Of a DNA stretch of 64,000 nucleotides, positions 44,921 to 56,100 are shown in pieces (within the stretch, counting starts at the first letter, position 1; the number at the start of each line of letters is the position of its first letter). Origin of the DNA: Microthyrium microscopicum (taxonomy: Eukaryota; Ascomycota; Dothideomycetes; Microthyriales; Microthyriaceae). The notes beneath the pieces are model-generated. The model saw only the letters and a list, made by a program, of their open reading frames with translations, was not told the DNA's origin and ran no database searches. The stretch is taken from assembly GCA_010405405.1 (NCBI GenBank), contig MU004231.1:3528401-3592400 (forward strand). The letters are read 5' to 3'. Made by a program: the position numbers and the translations under genes.

Positions 44921-46374
44921 GTTCAAGAACTTGTCACTCGAAATTGGATATCAATTGAACCTTGAATATGTTGTTTTCACATACAGTGATCGTTCGAGGG
45001 GAGATAACAATTATGGGTCAGTTTGATCCATCTGTAAAACCACTTATCATGAATTGAACATGCATTCTTTGGCCACTCAATTTACTTTTATAGCCAGACA
45101 GGTTGATCTTGTTGTGCATCAAACCAAATGCTGACAAATGGCAACCTCCATATCATGAAAATTCATGATAGAGACATCAACGTAGGAACTTTGGCTTTTG
45201 TAGTGAGAAGAGTGTAAATAGTGAACGCGGGGACATATATGATGTAAGCAGCTAATGCCTTTGCAAAAGATGGAAACGGGAGGTTGGTGATAAAGGTGAA
45301 GTTGAGAAGAAAAGTCGACTATCACAGAGCTAGAGCAGAGTGACATCAATTGAAACACTGGGGTAACTTGATCCCAGGCGAAAAATCATGAAAGAAGCCG
45401 AAAGGGGCTAGCGCTCGATGATATGGTGATGGCTGAATGACACGATCGCGCATGGTAAGACGACTTGATCGATGTTTGTCGTACTATTGAATTTGATAAA
45501 AAGCAAGAGACATCATCTTCACCTCAATTACAACCAAAGGTTTTAGCCGTTTTATTACAAGTGGTTCAGCCATTACTCGTAGTCGCGTTAGACCAGGGCG
45601 TTGATGGGTTGTTAGATTAGCGCAAGCTGGTCAGAGCGCAGAGCTGCTTTCTGGGTGGTTGAACAAATGGAAGGTGCTGCTGGCAGCTGGCTGGAGCTGG
45701 TGCTTGCCAAGCCTGTCCATTCGCTGCTTCCCCAGCAAGCCCGTTCGTTGCTTCCTTACCAAGCCCAGTGCTGAGCAGTCGCTGCCGCCTTTGAGACTCG
45801 CTCTTTCTGCTTGTGCTTGCCTGCACCAGTGCACTTGCCTGCTTTTCCACGCATACTTTCTGCTTTGGGCCAACTACTCCTGCCTTGCCTACCTCAAGCA
45901 CTGCACTGCAACTCCTCCACCAGGGCACACCTCTCATCCCATCTCTCAACCAAAACCTTACCTTATGTTCCAACTTCCGCCCCACTAATTCCGTCCTTTA
46001 TCCTCTCTTTATCATCTATCTCATCTCAAGCAAGCAAGCAAGCGTCCTCAAGCCCGTCCAAGCAATTGTTCCTCGTCCTCCCTAAATTCGCTCCCCTTTG
46101 TACAACCCGCTTCCGCCCAGCCCAGCCTGTCGCGTCCCCGACCACTTAATCCCCCGACTGCATCCCTCAATCCTCCAATCCCGCACGCGAACAAACTTGG
46201 CCTTTCCGCTCCCACGCCGCCATCAACCTCCATTGAGGCCATTCATCATCACATCTACCAGCCAGTCTGAGGTCCTTTTACCGCCTGACTTTTTGATCTC
46301 CTTGTCTCTCAGGGCCGCCCCGCCCGAGTGACCTCAGTCCTTGACCCGAAATTGAATCCTGATCCATCGCCATC
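44921..46374. promoter_or_regulatory. Divergent region with long leader of the G-gamma gene
   Basis: Between the Zn2Cys6 gene (leftward) and the G-gamma gene (rightward). From about 45640 the plus strand becomes rich in C and T (repeated CTGC/TTGC, then CATCC and CCTC runs), typical of a long transcribed leader. Several short upstream frames occur there (for example 45659-45988 and 46098-46331). No independent gene is supported. Confidence 0.5.
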
Positions 46375-46777
46375 ATGATGTCTTCACTCTATGAGCCGAG
46401 AGCTATGGAAGGCGCTAGGAATCGCAAACAAAGCATGGCCGAACTTAAATTGCGTCGATTACAAGAGCTGGTGGCGCGATTGAGAGAAGATTTGGAACGA
46501 AGGCGGATACCGGTATCAGAAGCAGCAAACGAGTATGTTCCATCGCCAAACTTGCCAAACTCATCTCGGATATTTCGCTAATCGTAGTATCTTCACAGTC
46601 TCATCAATTACACTAAAAAAGAGCCCAAAGATTACATGGTACCATCATTGTGGGGATACGTAAGTTTTTCTATACTCAATTGATATCAGAGTCAGCCTTA
46701 CTGACCCATCATAGCCTGCTAGAGGCGAGGACCCATACACACCTCAACAAACGGGCGGCTGTTGTTCAGTAATGTAA
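46375..46777 (+). CDS. Heterotrimeric G-protein gamma subunit
   Basis: Three exons (46375-46532, 46599-46659, 46715-46777) give 93 residues, the same size as other filamentous-fungal G-gamma proteins. A helical segment (QSMAELKLRRLQELVARLRE) pairs with G-beta as a coiled coil. Downstream come LINYTKKEPKDYMVPSLWGY and the C-terminus GGCCSVM. The last four residues (CSVM) form a CaaX box for isoprenylation; the preceding Cys is a likely palmitoylation site. G-beta-gamma tethers the alpha subunit to the plasma membrane in pheromone, nutrient and development signalling. A second ATG follows immediately, so the first Met could be skipped. Confidence 0.95.
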
Positions 46778-47521
46778 GAGATGCAAGAATGAGCGGATTA
46801 GATGGTCTTTTCGTCATCATCAAGGCGTTATGGGTCAGGGAAACGTTTTCAATCTCTTGTGTATTCCATCAAGTCTACTGGATCATTGGTTGATACGCTA
46901 TAATACCCACGCATGCCCTACTCTGCTTCATATGGAGCCGGTTTACGTTCCGGTTGATAGCTGAATAGGTTTGGATTTGGCGTCAAAAGCCGTGGGTGGC
47001 ATTCATCATTAACGACTGGTTGGAGGGACCAGCAAAACTTGCGATCGGTGCATTTTCGATGTTCGATAAGAAGCAACCGTCCGAGATTAATCGCAGTGTC
47101 AAACTCAAATAAATGTTTTAAATGCTAGTATTTCCTCAATTGTCATTGGTCGCTTACCAGATACCGACTGCAAAAAAATGAGTGGATTCGTCCGACCTTG
47201 TTTGTACTTTGTGTGCCAGAACGGTTCATGCTTTATTACTATTCCAGTACCGGAGGACAGGTCCGCTTCCTCAACATTGATATTCCAGCACTTTAATGGG
47301 ACAGGGTATGCATGTCAAGTCATTTACCTGCCCGTCATTGGGCCGGAAAAATCAACCAGGATATCGAATGTTTTAAAGTACCTACTACGTAGTGTCCTAT
47401 TTTCGGCCTCGTCAATGGGCTGGCAAGGCTGGTCACTCCGCTATAAAAACAACCCGATACCGGGTTTATCAACAACTCCAAACACTTACAACAACATAAC
47501 AAGTCGAATAAATAAATCATC
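46778..47521. other. Intergenic region
   Basis: 3' region of the G-gamma gene and promoter of the dehydrogenase-like gene. Frames such as 47178-47543 on the plus strand show no protein family features. Confidence 0.45.
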
Positions 47522-48587
47522 ATGGCACACAGAGCAAGCGTAGGAATCATTTCAATTGGGGAGATGGGTTTGGGTGTCGCAAAGCTCCTCATATCACAAA
47601 ATTACCGCGTCTTGACAAACATCACAGGCAGGAGGTACGTACCGAACACATTCTGATATTCCAAACCACACTTCTCTCCAAAAAGAAACGCTTTCAAACT
47701 CTAACATCTGTCATAGCCAACATACCCAAGACCGAGCCAAAGGCGCCTCCGTCCAACTCGTCTCCTCAGACGCAGACCTAGTCCACCAATCCGACTACAT
47801 AGTCTCCATCGTGCCCCCCAAAGACGCCCTCGCCACCGCCGACCGCATCGTCTCCGCACAATCCAGCAAACCACGTCCCTCTGATGCTTCTCCCCTGTAC
47901 TATCTCGACCTCAATGCCGTAGCACCCAGTTCCGCGCTCGCCATTGCCGCGCGCTTCAAAGACTTGAGCTCCGCCATCCGCTTTGTTGATGGCGGCATCA
48001 TTGGTGGTCCTCCAAAAGCACCAGCAGATGGCGGCGATGCTAGTGATGCAGCTGCATGGACGCGTCCGTCCATCGTGCTGAGTGGCAAGTTTCCGCTGGT
48101 CGAGGCACCAAAGGATGGGAAACATATGGCCGAGTTGCTGAACACGAAACATGTGGGTGATGATATTGGCGTCGCTAGTGGACTCAAGTGCTGCTATGCG
48201 ACGCTCACCAAGGGATTCACTGCGCTGGCAATCCAGAGCTATACGACGGCCGCACGGCTGGGTGTGCTGGAGGAGTTACGGACTGAGATTCGTGCGACGA
48301 ATCCGGCGAACGAGAAGAGGGCTAATGGTGGCCTGGTTGGCATGGCGCCGAAGAGTGGACGGTGGGTGGCGGAGATGCACGAGATTGCAAAGACACATCG
48401 TGAGACTGGTGGGTGGGCGGATGCGGGTGAGAAAGAGGGTGGAGCTAGTGGGATCTTTGATGGAGCGGCGGAAGTTTATAGATATGTTGCGGAGGATACG
48501 GTGTTGGGGAAGGAACATAGTTTGAAGAGGACGAGGGGGACTACGGCGGAGGATGTGGTTGCTGCTATCAATGAGAGTAGGAAGTAG
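47522..48587 (+). CDS. DUF1932 / 6-phosphogluconate dehydrogenase-like protein
   Basis: Two exons (47522-47634, 47717-48587) give 327 residues. The N-terminal nucleotide-binding fold is recognisable from VGIISIGEMGLGVAKLL, the beta-alpha-beta start seen in 3-hydroxyacid dehydrogenases (usually GFIGLGxMG). It continues with DYIVSIVPPKDA and LYYLDLNAVAP, then FVDGGIIGGPP, where those enzymes bind substrate. The C-terminal all-helical part (GLKCCYATLTKGFTALAIQS, about 215 onward) matches DUF1932 proteins. An NAD(P)-dependent oxidoreductase is likely; the substrate is not known. Confidence 0.85.
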
Positions 48588-50535
48588 GTTGTGGGATCAG
48601 AGATCCATAGCGGCATGTAGTATCGATAAATAAGATAGTAACTACTAGTAGCTGGTAGAAACATGATTTTTTCTTACCACAAATATGAGAACAGCGATAT
48701 CAAGAGCGTGAATCTCACCACAGACGGCGACGGGCTCTGCAGACTGAGCCATAGACGACGAGGCCCTTTCACAAGGTCTCCCGCATGTACAATTTTTCAT
48801 TCTAATATTCCCTTATAGTTTTGCCTGCCTCTTGTTGCTGCCTTTACTTGTCTGCCAATCGCTGGTCGATAGTCAAAGCACATGGTTGCGGTTCAATGGC
48901 CGATACTAATGGGCAGTGAGCTGCTGTGGTATCCTCGCCGCGTAGCTGTTATGGTCACGGCAGTAAGACGAAAGGTTGATGGCTTTTCCGCTTTCTTGTC
49001 CCAACGTCGCTTCTTCGTCCGATGCGTGTTTGGGTTGAAAAACACTACACGAGCCGGCGCCGAGGACAAGATATCTTTGAGAAAGGCTGGAGATCGGTGG
49101 CCTTCTTCCAACGAGCGTTGTTGGATCTAGTCAAATGAGCTGAAAGTCCCAGGCCACGGGGAAGTTCTGCAGCGCGAAAACGATGAGAACAGTTTTGAGA
49201 GGCAGATGAGTACTTCATTTCGTTGAAGTACGATATCGGCTTGGAAGGATCTCGAGTAGGCCCCTTTTTGAAGCATTACAAGATCAGACTGTAGTTGCAC
49301 CCACCAATCATCACTGTGACGGCCTGTGTTCGGTATAAGGCTAAAGTATAATCTTTTGGCTATGCGAGTATTCCAGATACAACAAAATGATCTTAGTTAT
49401 CGTTAGGAAGCTTAAGCTCGGAAGCGTCGAATGCTGCTTTTAGCTTTGGCATTCGTAAAGACTGCGATCGACGATTCCGTGCCTTGCAATTCAAGTTATG
49501 ACGTGCCCGCCTACCTACTTGAGTAGGTCGGCAGGGCGATAATCAGCCTGATGGTGACCGTTATATTCGACATGGTATAAGCGGTCAAGAATACGGCGAT
49601 GTATGGTTGGATATAAATAAACAAACAAACTTCGCCGCGGAGAACCCGAACCACCCTCTAGAGAAAGAAGGAAACACTACATGGCCCTTTTATGTAAGTC
49701 AATTGCGCCAAAAGACTGGGAGTTCTCCCTTCATAAGGATGAGCTCCATAATACTTGAAGCCCAAGTATTTTGCTGGAGTGAGAAAGATCAGGCATAATG
49801 TACATGTTTGACAACAACACTACAAATTCCGAAACCAGCAAAACGTCGTATGGTTACCAAGTATCCCAAGAAACCACTTGGACGCCAAAAAGTTGGCAGT
49901 GTCAATAGCTTGAATATAGAGTATTCGATTCAACCCTCAACATTTCTTTTACATCTCATTTTCTGGTAGTTGGTGTCTACATGACAAAGAAATAGCCATC
50001 ACTCCATGAGGTTCAAAGTTGTGGCACGAAGGTGACTAATTTGGAAATCCCCAGTGGTTTGAATAGATCAAGTCCAATCGTTCGTCCATTTCACAGCAAA
50101 TACGCCGCTCAGTAGGTGGGAAGTCTCCAGTATAAGTCACAAAACTTGTACGTTAGGGCCAAAGAATAGTGGAAACATCTTTGCCCAAGGCCCAATAGCC
50201 AAAGTCCTTTTTCTCTCTTGCAGTGTGCTGAACAGCGAGACGTTTCATATCTTGAACTAAGCTCTAGGCCTGCCTCAAGTCAACAATGCGTCAAGTTTCT
50301 ACTCTTAACTGCCCAATTATTAAACATGACCAAATCTGATCGGCATCATTCGCCTGAATACACTTAGTACCCCAGAGAAGTTTATAGAATACCTAAATGT
50401 GATGTGAGAACCAGTCATCCTTTATCCACGACTTACAACCTGTCACTCCAGCGTCAGTGAGCCGAATTCTGGTCGACATGAAAATTTCTCTCATATTATT
50501 GTTGTGAATATCAACTATAGCCCTTGACAGTGGGA
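48588..50535. other. 1.9 kb without a recognisable gene
   Basis: Only short frames (for example 48882-49130 and 49607-49798 on the plus strand) with no supporting features. It contains a short inverted repeat, listed separately, and the promoter of the rhodopsin-domain gene. Confidence 0.45.
49513..49528. repeat. Short perfect inverted repeat
   Basis: ACCTACT-TG-AGTAGGT: seven-base arms around a two-base centre, with imperfectly complementary GC-rich flanks (GCCCGCC before, CGGCAGGGC after). It could be a dimeric regulator site or a chance palindrome. Confidence 0.5.
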
Positions 50536-51792
50536 ATGTCTCTCATGAACGATACATTCACAGCTTGGAGGATACCCCTCTATGTCTTGCTGGAATGGCC
50601 GAAAGCTGATCTCGAGCATCCTGTGATAAGGAGATGGTCAGTGCCGATTTATCTTGCGCTTTGGGCTCTTGGAACTGTGTGTCTACTGGGTCGGTCATAT
50701 GCTAGATATCAAGGAAGAGCGGGGAGACTAGCGATAGATGATACTATACTGGGGATTGCCTGGGTAAGTTCAGTGACTGTCCATGATGAACGAGCTGACA
50801 GGTCTTCAGATATTTGCCACGATATCAATCGTAACGAGCATATATGGTAGGCTTTATCAAGCAACTTCAACACATATCTAGTACTGACATTAGGATTAGG
50901 TGTCTTGGGAGCTGGCTTTGATCGCCATGTATGGGATGCTCTTGTCTTCGGCGGCCGTCAAGGCGTGGTATGGCTATCGATCTCGTGAGATATTCTATCG
51001 CTAACGAAGCCACAGGCCGCATGGGTCCATGAACTAACCTTCATCATCGGCTCCTCACTTGCGAAAGCCTCTGTTCTTGTCTTCTATCGTCGAATATTTG
51101 CTCCAGTCAAATTCTCCACGATGAGATGGGCAGTCGACTTTGCATTATTCATCACCTTAGCTTTCATGACCGCCATATCCATCAGCATCATTTTCGCCTG
51201 CTCTCCGGTTCATGCCTTCTGGGATGCGTCTAATCCGACCTACGGAGGGAAATACCATTGCTTCGATCGTCACATATACGACCCTATCAAAGGCTTGATC
51301 AGCGTCATAAGCGACATCTTTTGTCTTCTTCTACCACAAATTGTTATTTCAAGGCTGAAGCTAGAAACAGGCGCAACATTACGCTTGAGCATAATATTTG
51401 GGTGCGGGATCTTGTAAGATATCTCCTTCACGTTTTCACTGGGATGATCGCTGACAGAATGAAATAGAGCTACATTGGCTGGCATTGCTCGGACAGTAGA
51501 GTTAACACGACTCTACTCAGATCCATTGCGGGATCTTACATGTAAGTCCTAAAAATTCCCAAGCATCAACAAATGCTGATCACGTACAGGGGTTGGACAC
51601 GATGTCTTCCTTTGGGCAGAGGTAGAGATTCAACTGGGTATAATATGTGCTTCAGTCCCTATGATCACGACCTTATTTCGACCTCCATCACAAGCAGTAC
51701 AGGACATGATGAAGTCAAAATCGGCGGAGAGAGAAAGTCAACAACCAATAAATAATACCACTGTCCAGGAATTGTCAAATCTTAACCCATAA
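50536..51792 (+). CDS. Fungal rhodopsin-domain (PTH11-like) seven-span membrane protein
   Basis: Six exons (50536-50763, 50810-50846, 50894-50967, 51016-51413, 51468-51541, 51590-51792) join to 337 residues. Seven hydrophobic spans are visible. They include IYLALWALGTVCLLGRSYAR, IFATISIVTSIYG (rebuilt from a 37-base exon), WVHELTFIIGSSLAKASVLVFYRRIF and the FALFITLAFMTAISISIIFA span. Others are IKGLISVISDIFCLLLPQIV and, near the end, WAEVEIQLGIICASVPMITT. Landmarks shared with the family are IDDTILGIAW, GLGVLGAGFDRHVWD (usually G.G.H.WD), ARTVELTRLYSDPL and a short cytosolic tail. There is no N-terminal CFEM domain. Homologues are a very large, mostly uncharacterised receptor-like group in Pezizomycotina; Pth11 itself senses surfaces in Magnaporthe. 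Ligand and role here are unknown. Confidence 0.88.
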
Positions 51793-51839
51793 TGAAGTCG
51801 AAGGAACCTGAATTATTGTATTATGTATAAACCATGACG

Positions 51840-52695
51840 TTACTGGTTTTTAGCAATCAATTCTCCATTAGTAACCACATACCATGCATCCTGAGTTGTC
51901 TGAAAGTCTTTCCACGCTCTTGAAATCCGTTGCATATCCTCCTCTTTTGCCATTCCCATGGAAACACAGTTATCATGAAACTCCGACTGTAATACTCGAT
52001 CTGCCCACATCCCTATAACCCGTTAGCTCGACATACTCATGGCCAACGAATGACTTACCAGCCCAAAAGTCCAATCCTTCCTGATCCGCATAAGTCCAAT
52101 TACTGCTAGTCACCGTAACATCACTCTGCTCAAACCCAGCCTCCCTCGCAAACTTCCTAAACATCTTTCCCGCCCCTGGATGTGTCCCCAAACGTGTCGA
52201 AATCCCCCAAAACAGCTCCCTAAACTCCACCAGCTCGGGCTTCTCCGGCCAATGTAGGAAGTCCGTCATATCCCGCACCGCCACTATCCCTCCCTTCTTC
52301 GTTACTCGCCTCATCTCCTTCAGCGCTCTGACTGGATCACCTAAATGCTGCAACACCTGATGGGCATGAACCACATCAAACGTGCCATCCGGAAAGTCGA
52401 GCGCATACACATCGCCCGTGTGGAACTCAACGTTCGCCACGCCGCTCTCTTTGGCAAGGCTCGTTGCGTCCGCGATGACAATGTCAGCGCGGTCAAGTCC
52501 AATGACGTGGCCTGAGGGCACACGGCTGGCGAGGTCAATGGTGATGTTGCCGGGCCCGCAGCCGACGTCGAGGATGGTAGTTGTTGGAGTGAGGTGTGGG
52601 ACGAGGTAGGCGGCGCTGTTTTCGACGGTGCGCCATTTGTGGGAGCGGAGAACGCTGGGATGGTGGCCGTGGGCGTATTGGGCTTCTTCTGGCAT
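51840..52695 (-). CDS. Class I SAM-dependent methyltransferase (UbiE/Methyltransf_11 type)
   Basis: Two exons (52695-52059, 52012-51840) give 269 residues. SAM-binding motif I is ILDVGCGPGNITIDLA, with acidic post-I in HVIGLDRADIVI, motif II FHTGDVYALDFPDGTFDVV and a Methyltransf_11 HQVLQHLGDPVRALKEMRRV. The C-terminal part (SNWTYADQEGLDFWAG, MWADRVLQSEFHDNCVSMG) is a cap common to fungal UbiE-like enzymes, often small-molecule methyltransferases. The substrate is unknown. It ends 47 bases from the stop of the rhodopsin-domain gene, convergently. No biosynthetic core enzyme lies near, so secondary metabolism is not supported here. Confidence 0.92.
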
Positions 52696-53228
52696 GATGA
52701 GTGGTATGTGTGATAGGTGATTGAGTGGTGTTTTGGGGTCGATGATGGATGTTGCTGGAGTAAGAGGTCAGTGACTGTTTGAATTGAGCCTTAAAAAGTG
52801 ACGAAAATGAGGCTTCTTTGATCACAATTATGGGACTGCGAAGTCGGGATCTGACTATTTTATATGCATGGCTATCTATTTCTCAAACCCTTGCGTCCTC
52901 TTACAAGTAAAGACAATTAGAACCTACCTTTCAGCTAGAATGATTGTTTGGTTGCGATGTCGGAGTGATATGGAGTTCAGGAGACGGCGCAGACGATCAG
53001 GGTCCTGAGCTCTTTAAATGTTTGTTGGATCAGGCTGAAATTGGTGGAAATAGGCCGGATATAAATACTACTTATTAGGCAACACCAAAGATAGATTGTG
53101 TGGCAAATCTCGTCGACCTAAGGTACATCTATTCAGAATGCTAGAAAAACCGTAATTACTGTATTGGCACTAGAAGCAGGTTAATATACATGTGTGAAAA
53201 TACAGGGTATCATAATACGAAGAAGTCG
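52696..53228. other. Intergenic region
   Basis: Upstream region of the methyltransferase gene and 3' region of the Qri7 gene, both on the minus strand. No coding frame of note. Confidence 0.5.
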
Positions 53229-54728
53229 TCATGAAGGTACTGATGGTTTGTGAACGGATGGTGACTTCAGATTGTTCTCAATCCAGCCGCGACCATCAAT
53301 CTCATTTTCGGGAGAGACAATGTTCTCCATGCTCCATTTCCCGAGCACGCGGATGCCTAAAGAGCTGATATGTCCAGCCTCATACATTTCGCATCCAGCC
53401 CAGCCTATCATAGCCGCATTGTCTGTACACAGAGCAATGGGTGGAGCGCAAATTTCGATGTGACCAAATCCTCTAGCTCTGAGGAGTTGTTGAATGACAT
53501 AACGCAAGAATTTGTTGGAAGCGACTCCACCACTAAGGACTAAGGTCTTGGAAGGCGAACTACCATGGCTCTTCTCTTCTTCTAGAGCGAGAACAATTCG
53601 ACTCGCAATTTGCCCAAAGGCAACTTTCATGGTTTCTTGCGCTAAACACCGAGCTTCGGCCTCTGGCATAAGGCTCGTTCGATTTTGCTTGCTCCATTTT
53701 GACAGCGCTTTATCCCATCCTCGCTCAGCGATTCTCTGGGCTTGAGATTCAATTCCCGTGAAGCTGAACTCGGGTATGTTGAGCCTTGATCCTGCTCGAG
53801 AGATGGCGAGTGGGAGAGTAATATACCACCCATAGGACGTTGGACGCTTTGCTCGAGCTCTCTCTTCCGAAAGTGATTTTGGCGGATCGTAAGAGTAATC
53901 GGACGACCCATTAGGAAAGGCGAACTTTTCTAGGATAGGGCCGTATGATGGAGTTTTACTGGATGCTATGAGCTCCTCAGGAAGCAGAAATCGGCCGATC
54001 TTGTCAAGACAGTCTCCAATTGCATAATCTCCCGTGTTTGCTAGGATCTTATGGGTTACAAGATCCTCCGACCTTACGAGTAGTGTGTGGCCGCCCGAGA
54101 CAAGAAGTGACAGAAATGGGAATTCTGGCTTGGGCGATAGGTTGGTGTTTGGAAAGTCTGCCTTCCCTGGCAACTCAGCATCCAATGCATTAACAAGCCT
54201 GGATGTCAAAGCATGGGCTTGCATATGATGTACTCCGACAAGAGGAACCTGCCACGCGACTGAAAGTCCTTTTGCTGTATGTAGTCCAGTATTCAGACTT
54301 GTCCGCATTCCGGGTCCTCGAGTGACTGAAATGAAATCCGGAGCTTTTCTCAGCGAGCTCGAACCATCCTTTTCAGATATTTCAATGCATCTTGTCGAAG
54401 AATTGTAGCCGTTCGCAGGGATCGCAGGACGTGGGAGGTATGGCAAGGCTTGATTAAGCAGTCCAGCAAGTGTTTTCTCGTGGCCTTCGAGGGCAACTAT
54501 TGGATGGATGCCAAGCAGAGGACCTTGATCCGCTGTTATCCGCTGATTGAAATGTAGACGGGCAGCTGCGCCGTTCTTCTCGACTATTGCGACGGCAGTA
54601 TCGTCACAGCTGGTTTCGATTGCAAGAGTAAGGAGACCACGGCGCCGAATGGCGGAGGATATCGTTTGGACCAGAGTCCTGTGAAAGGCATAATGAGATG
54701 TCTGAGAGAGACGATAAAGCTTCATCAA
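53229..54728 (-). CDS. qri7: Mitochondrial tRNA threonylcarbamoyltransferase Qri7 (TsaD/Kae1 family)
   Basis: An intron-free gene of 499 residues. The N-terminus (to about 30) is rich in Arg, Ser and His with no acidic residue, as in mitochondrial presequences. The ASKHA-type fold follows: LAIETSCDDTAVAIVE (35 on), RGPGMRTSLNTGL, the metal-binding GVHHMQAHALTSRL (His168 and His172), LVSGGHTLLV, GDCLDKIGRFL and, later, LVLSGGVASNKFLR and ALCTDNAAMIGWAG with the third metal ligand Asp. The enzyme attaches threonylcarbamoyl to A37 of ANN-decoding tRNAs in mitochondria. Several inserted loops make it longer than bacterial TsaD. Its start lies only about 200 bases from the RIP-mutated block. Confidence 0.95.
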   Translation of the reverse strand: MMKLYRLSQTSHYAFHRTLVQTISSAIRRRGLLTLAIETSCDDTAVAIVEKNGAAARLHFNQRITADQGPLLGIHPIVALEGHEKTLAGLLNQALPYLPRPAIPANGYNSSTRCIEISEKDGSSSLRKAPDFISVTRGPGMRTSLNTGLHTAKGLSVAWQVPLVGVHHMQAHALTSRLVNALDAELPGKADFPNTNLSPKPEFPFLSLLVSGGHTLLVRSEDLVTHKILANTGDYAIGDCLDKIGRFLLPEELIASSKTPSYGPILEKFAFPNGSSDYSYDPPKSLSEERARAKRPTSYGWYITLPLAISRAGSRLNIPEFSFTGIESQAQRIAERGWDKALSKWSKQNRTSLMPEAEARCLAQETMKVAFGQIASRIVLALEEEKSHGSSPSKTLVLSGGVASNKFLRYVIQQLLRARGFGHIEICAPPIALCTDNAAMIGWAGCEMYEAGHISSLGIRVLGKWSMENIVSPENEIDGRGWIENNLKSPSVHKPSVPS

Positions 54729-54856
54729 ACGCTTGCAGTATCTATCGTGAAGATTGAATCAAGCAATTGCGACTGTGATACCTGATACCTGATACTGTAC
54801 TTTTCACAGCTGCCCCTGCCGTCCATAAAACTGGACTCGGACTTATCTCAGTTCTC

Positions 54857-54902
54857 AGACCCTAACCCTACCCGTCCGCGGGCTCCCTCCGTAGGAGGGT
54901 CT
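54857..54902. repeat. GC-rich hairpin with telomere-like repeats at the transposon border
   Basis: It opens with AGACCCTAACCCTACCC, holding two CCCTAA-type units. It then has CCCGTCCGCGGG, followed by the perfect stem CCCTCC-GTA-GGAGGG. The outer AGACCCT is an exact reverse complement of the closing AGGGTCT. The segment separates normal-composition DNA from the AT-rich block. Confidence 0.7.
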
Positions 54903-56000
54903 AAGGCTAACTTGGATCTTTTTAGTATGACGCGCTTCGTAGTTATTAGTAAATACCTATATTATTATAATTATGTCCTTACTACTAATATATAAATATT
55001 TTTAATAATTCTACTATTATTATAATTACTATCTTTTTCTTTATTAATTCTATAAATTATATCTCTTATTAGAAATACGCATTATAGAGAAGAGTCTTAT
55101 AGAGATAACCTAATTTCTATATAAGCTAGGTATACCTCTCTTTAGTAATAATAGTAATAAAGATAGATTTATCTCTATAATAATAAAGACTCTATATTTA
55201 TATATCTCTAGTAATATAATAACTATAATAGATTCTATAAATACCTTAAGTAGGATTTAATATAAGCCTAATAATACTAAACTATTAGGTTATTTATAAT
55301 TAGTAATAATAATAATACTATAGTAAAGCCTAAACTTAGTTAAATAAAAGCTTACTTTAATACTAAAATATATTTAAGATTAAAAGATAACTATAAAATC
55401 GTTTTTTCTATTATAGGCTAGCTAAAAAGATACTTATAGTAATATTATTCTTAATAGTAACCTATATATTAACGTTATTACTTACTATAAGCTTTTAAAG
55501 GACGTTATAGAAGAGTTATTAAGTAATAGAATTTTACTAAAGTATTATATAGATTTTAGACTATAGGTAGAGTTTTATACCCTTATAAAACTTATAAGCT
55601 TTAACTACTTTAGTAGTAAAGTAGATAATATAAATATTAACTTTAAGAAAGCTATTAAGAAGATAAGAAATACTATACTTATTTAGATAGCTTTCTTTTA
55701 TAAACTTATATATAATTAAAATTATAAAATATATAAATAGAGTAATAAGCTAAGATAGAAGCTTATATATATAATTATAATAATTATTTTTTATTAGTAG
55801 AGTAGAGAGATAAATAACTATTTAGTAGTAATACTTAGAGTCTATCTACTTAGGTTAGATATAAAGAGATAAATTATAGACTTACTAGTAGCTCTTAAAG
55901 TATATACTAGTTATAAGACTATACTAAGATATATAAAAAAGGTTTTAAGATAAGCCTTAGTATATAATAGTACTATACTTAGTATTAAATATAAAATCTT

Positions 56001-56100
56001 ATAAAATCTTTAAATATATTATAAAATTTTTATATATCTTATAATATCTTTATATATATTATAAGATCTTTATATATTTTATAAGATCTTTAAAAATCTT
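56001..56100. repeat. Five tandem 20 bp units inside the AT-rich block
   Basis: Consecutive 20-base units start at 56001, 56021, 56041, 56061 and 56081, each close to ATAAGATCTTTATATATATT (for example ATAAAATCTTTAAATATATT and ATAAGATCTTTATATATTTT). They pre-date or survived the RIP mutation. They may be a minisatellite in the element's leader. Confidence 0.8.

Noticed and set aside
51840-54728. Methyltransferase plus neighbouring receptor-like and transporter genes as a biosynthetic cluster
   Set aside because: No polyketide synthase, peptide synthetase, terpene cyclase or P450 gene is present anywhere in the window.
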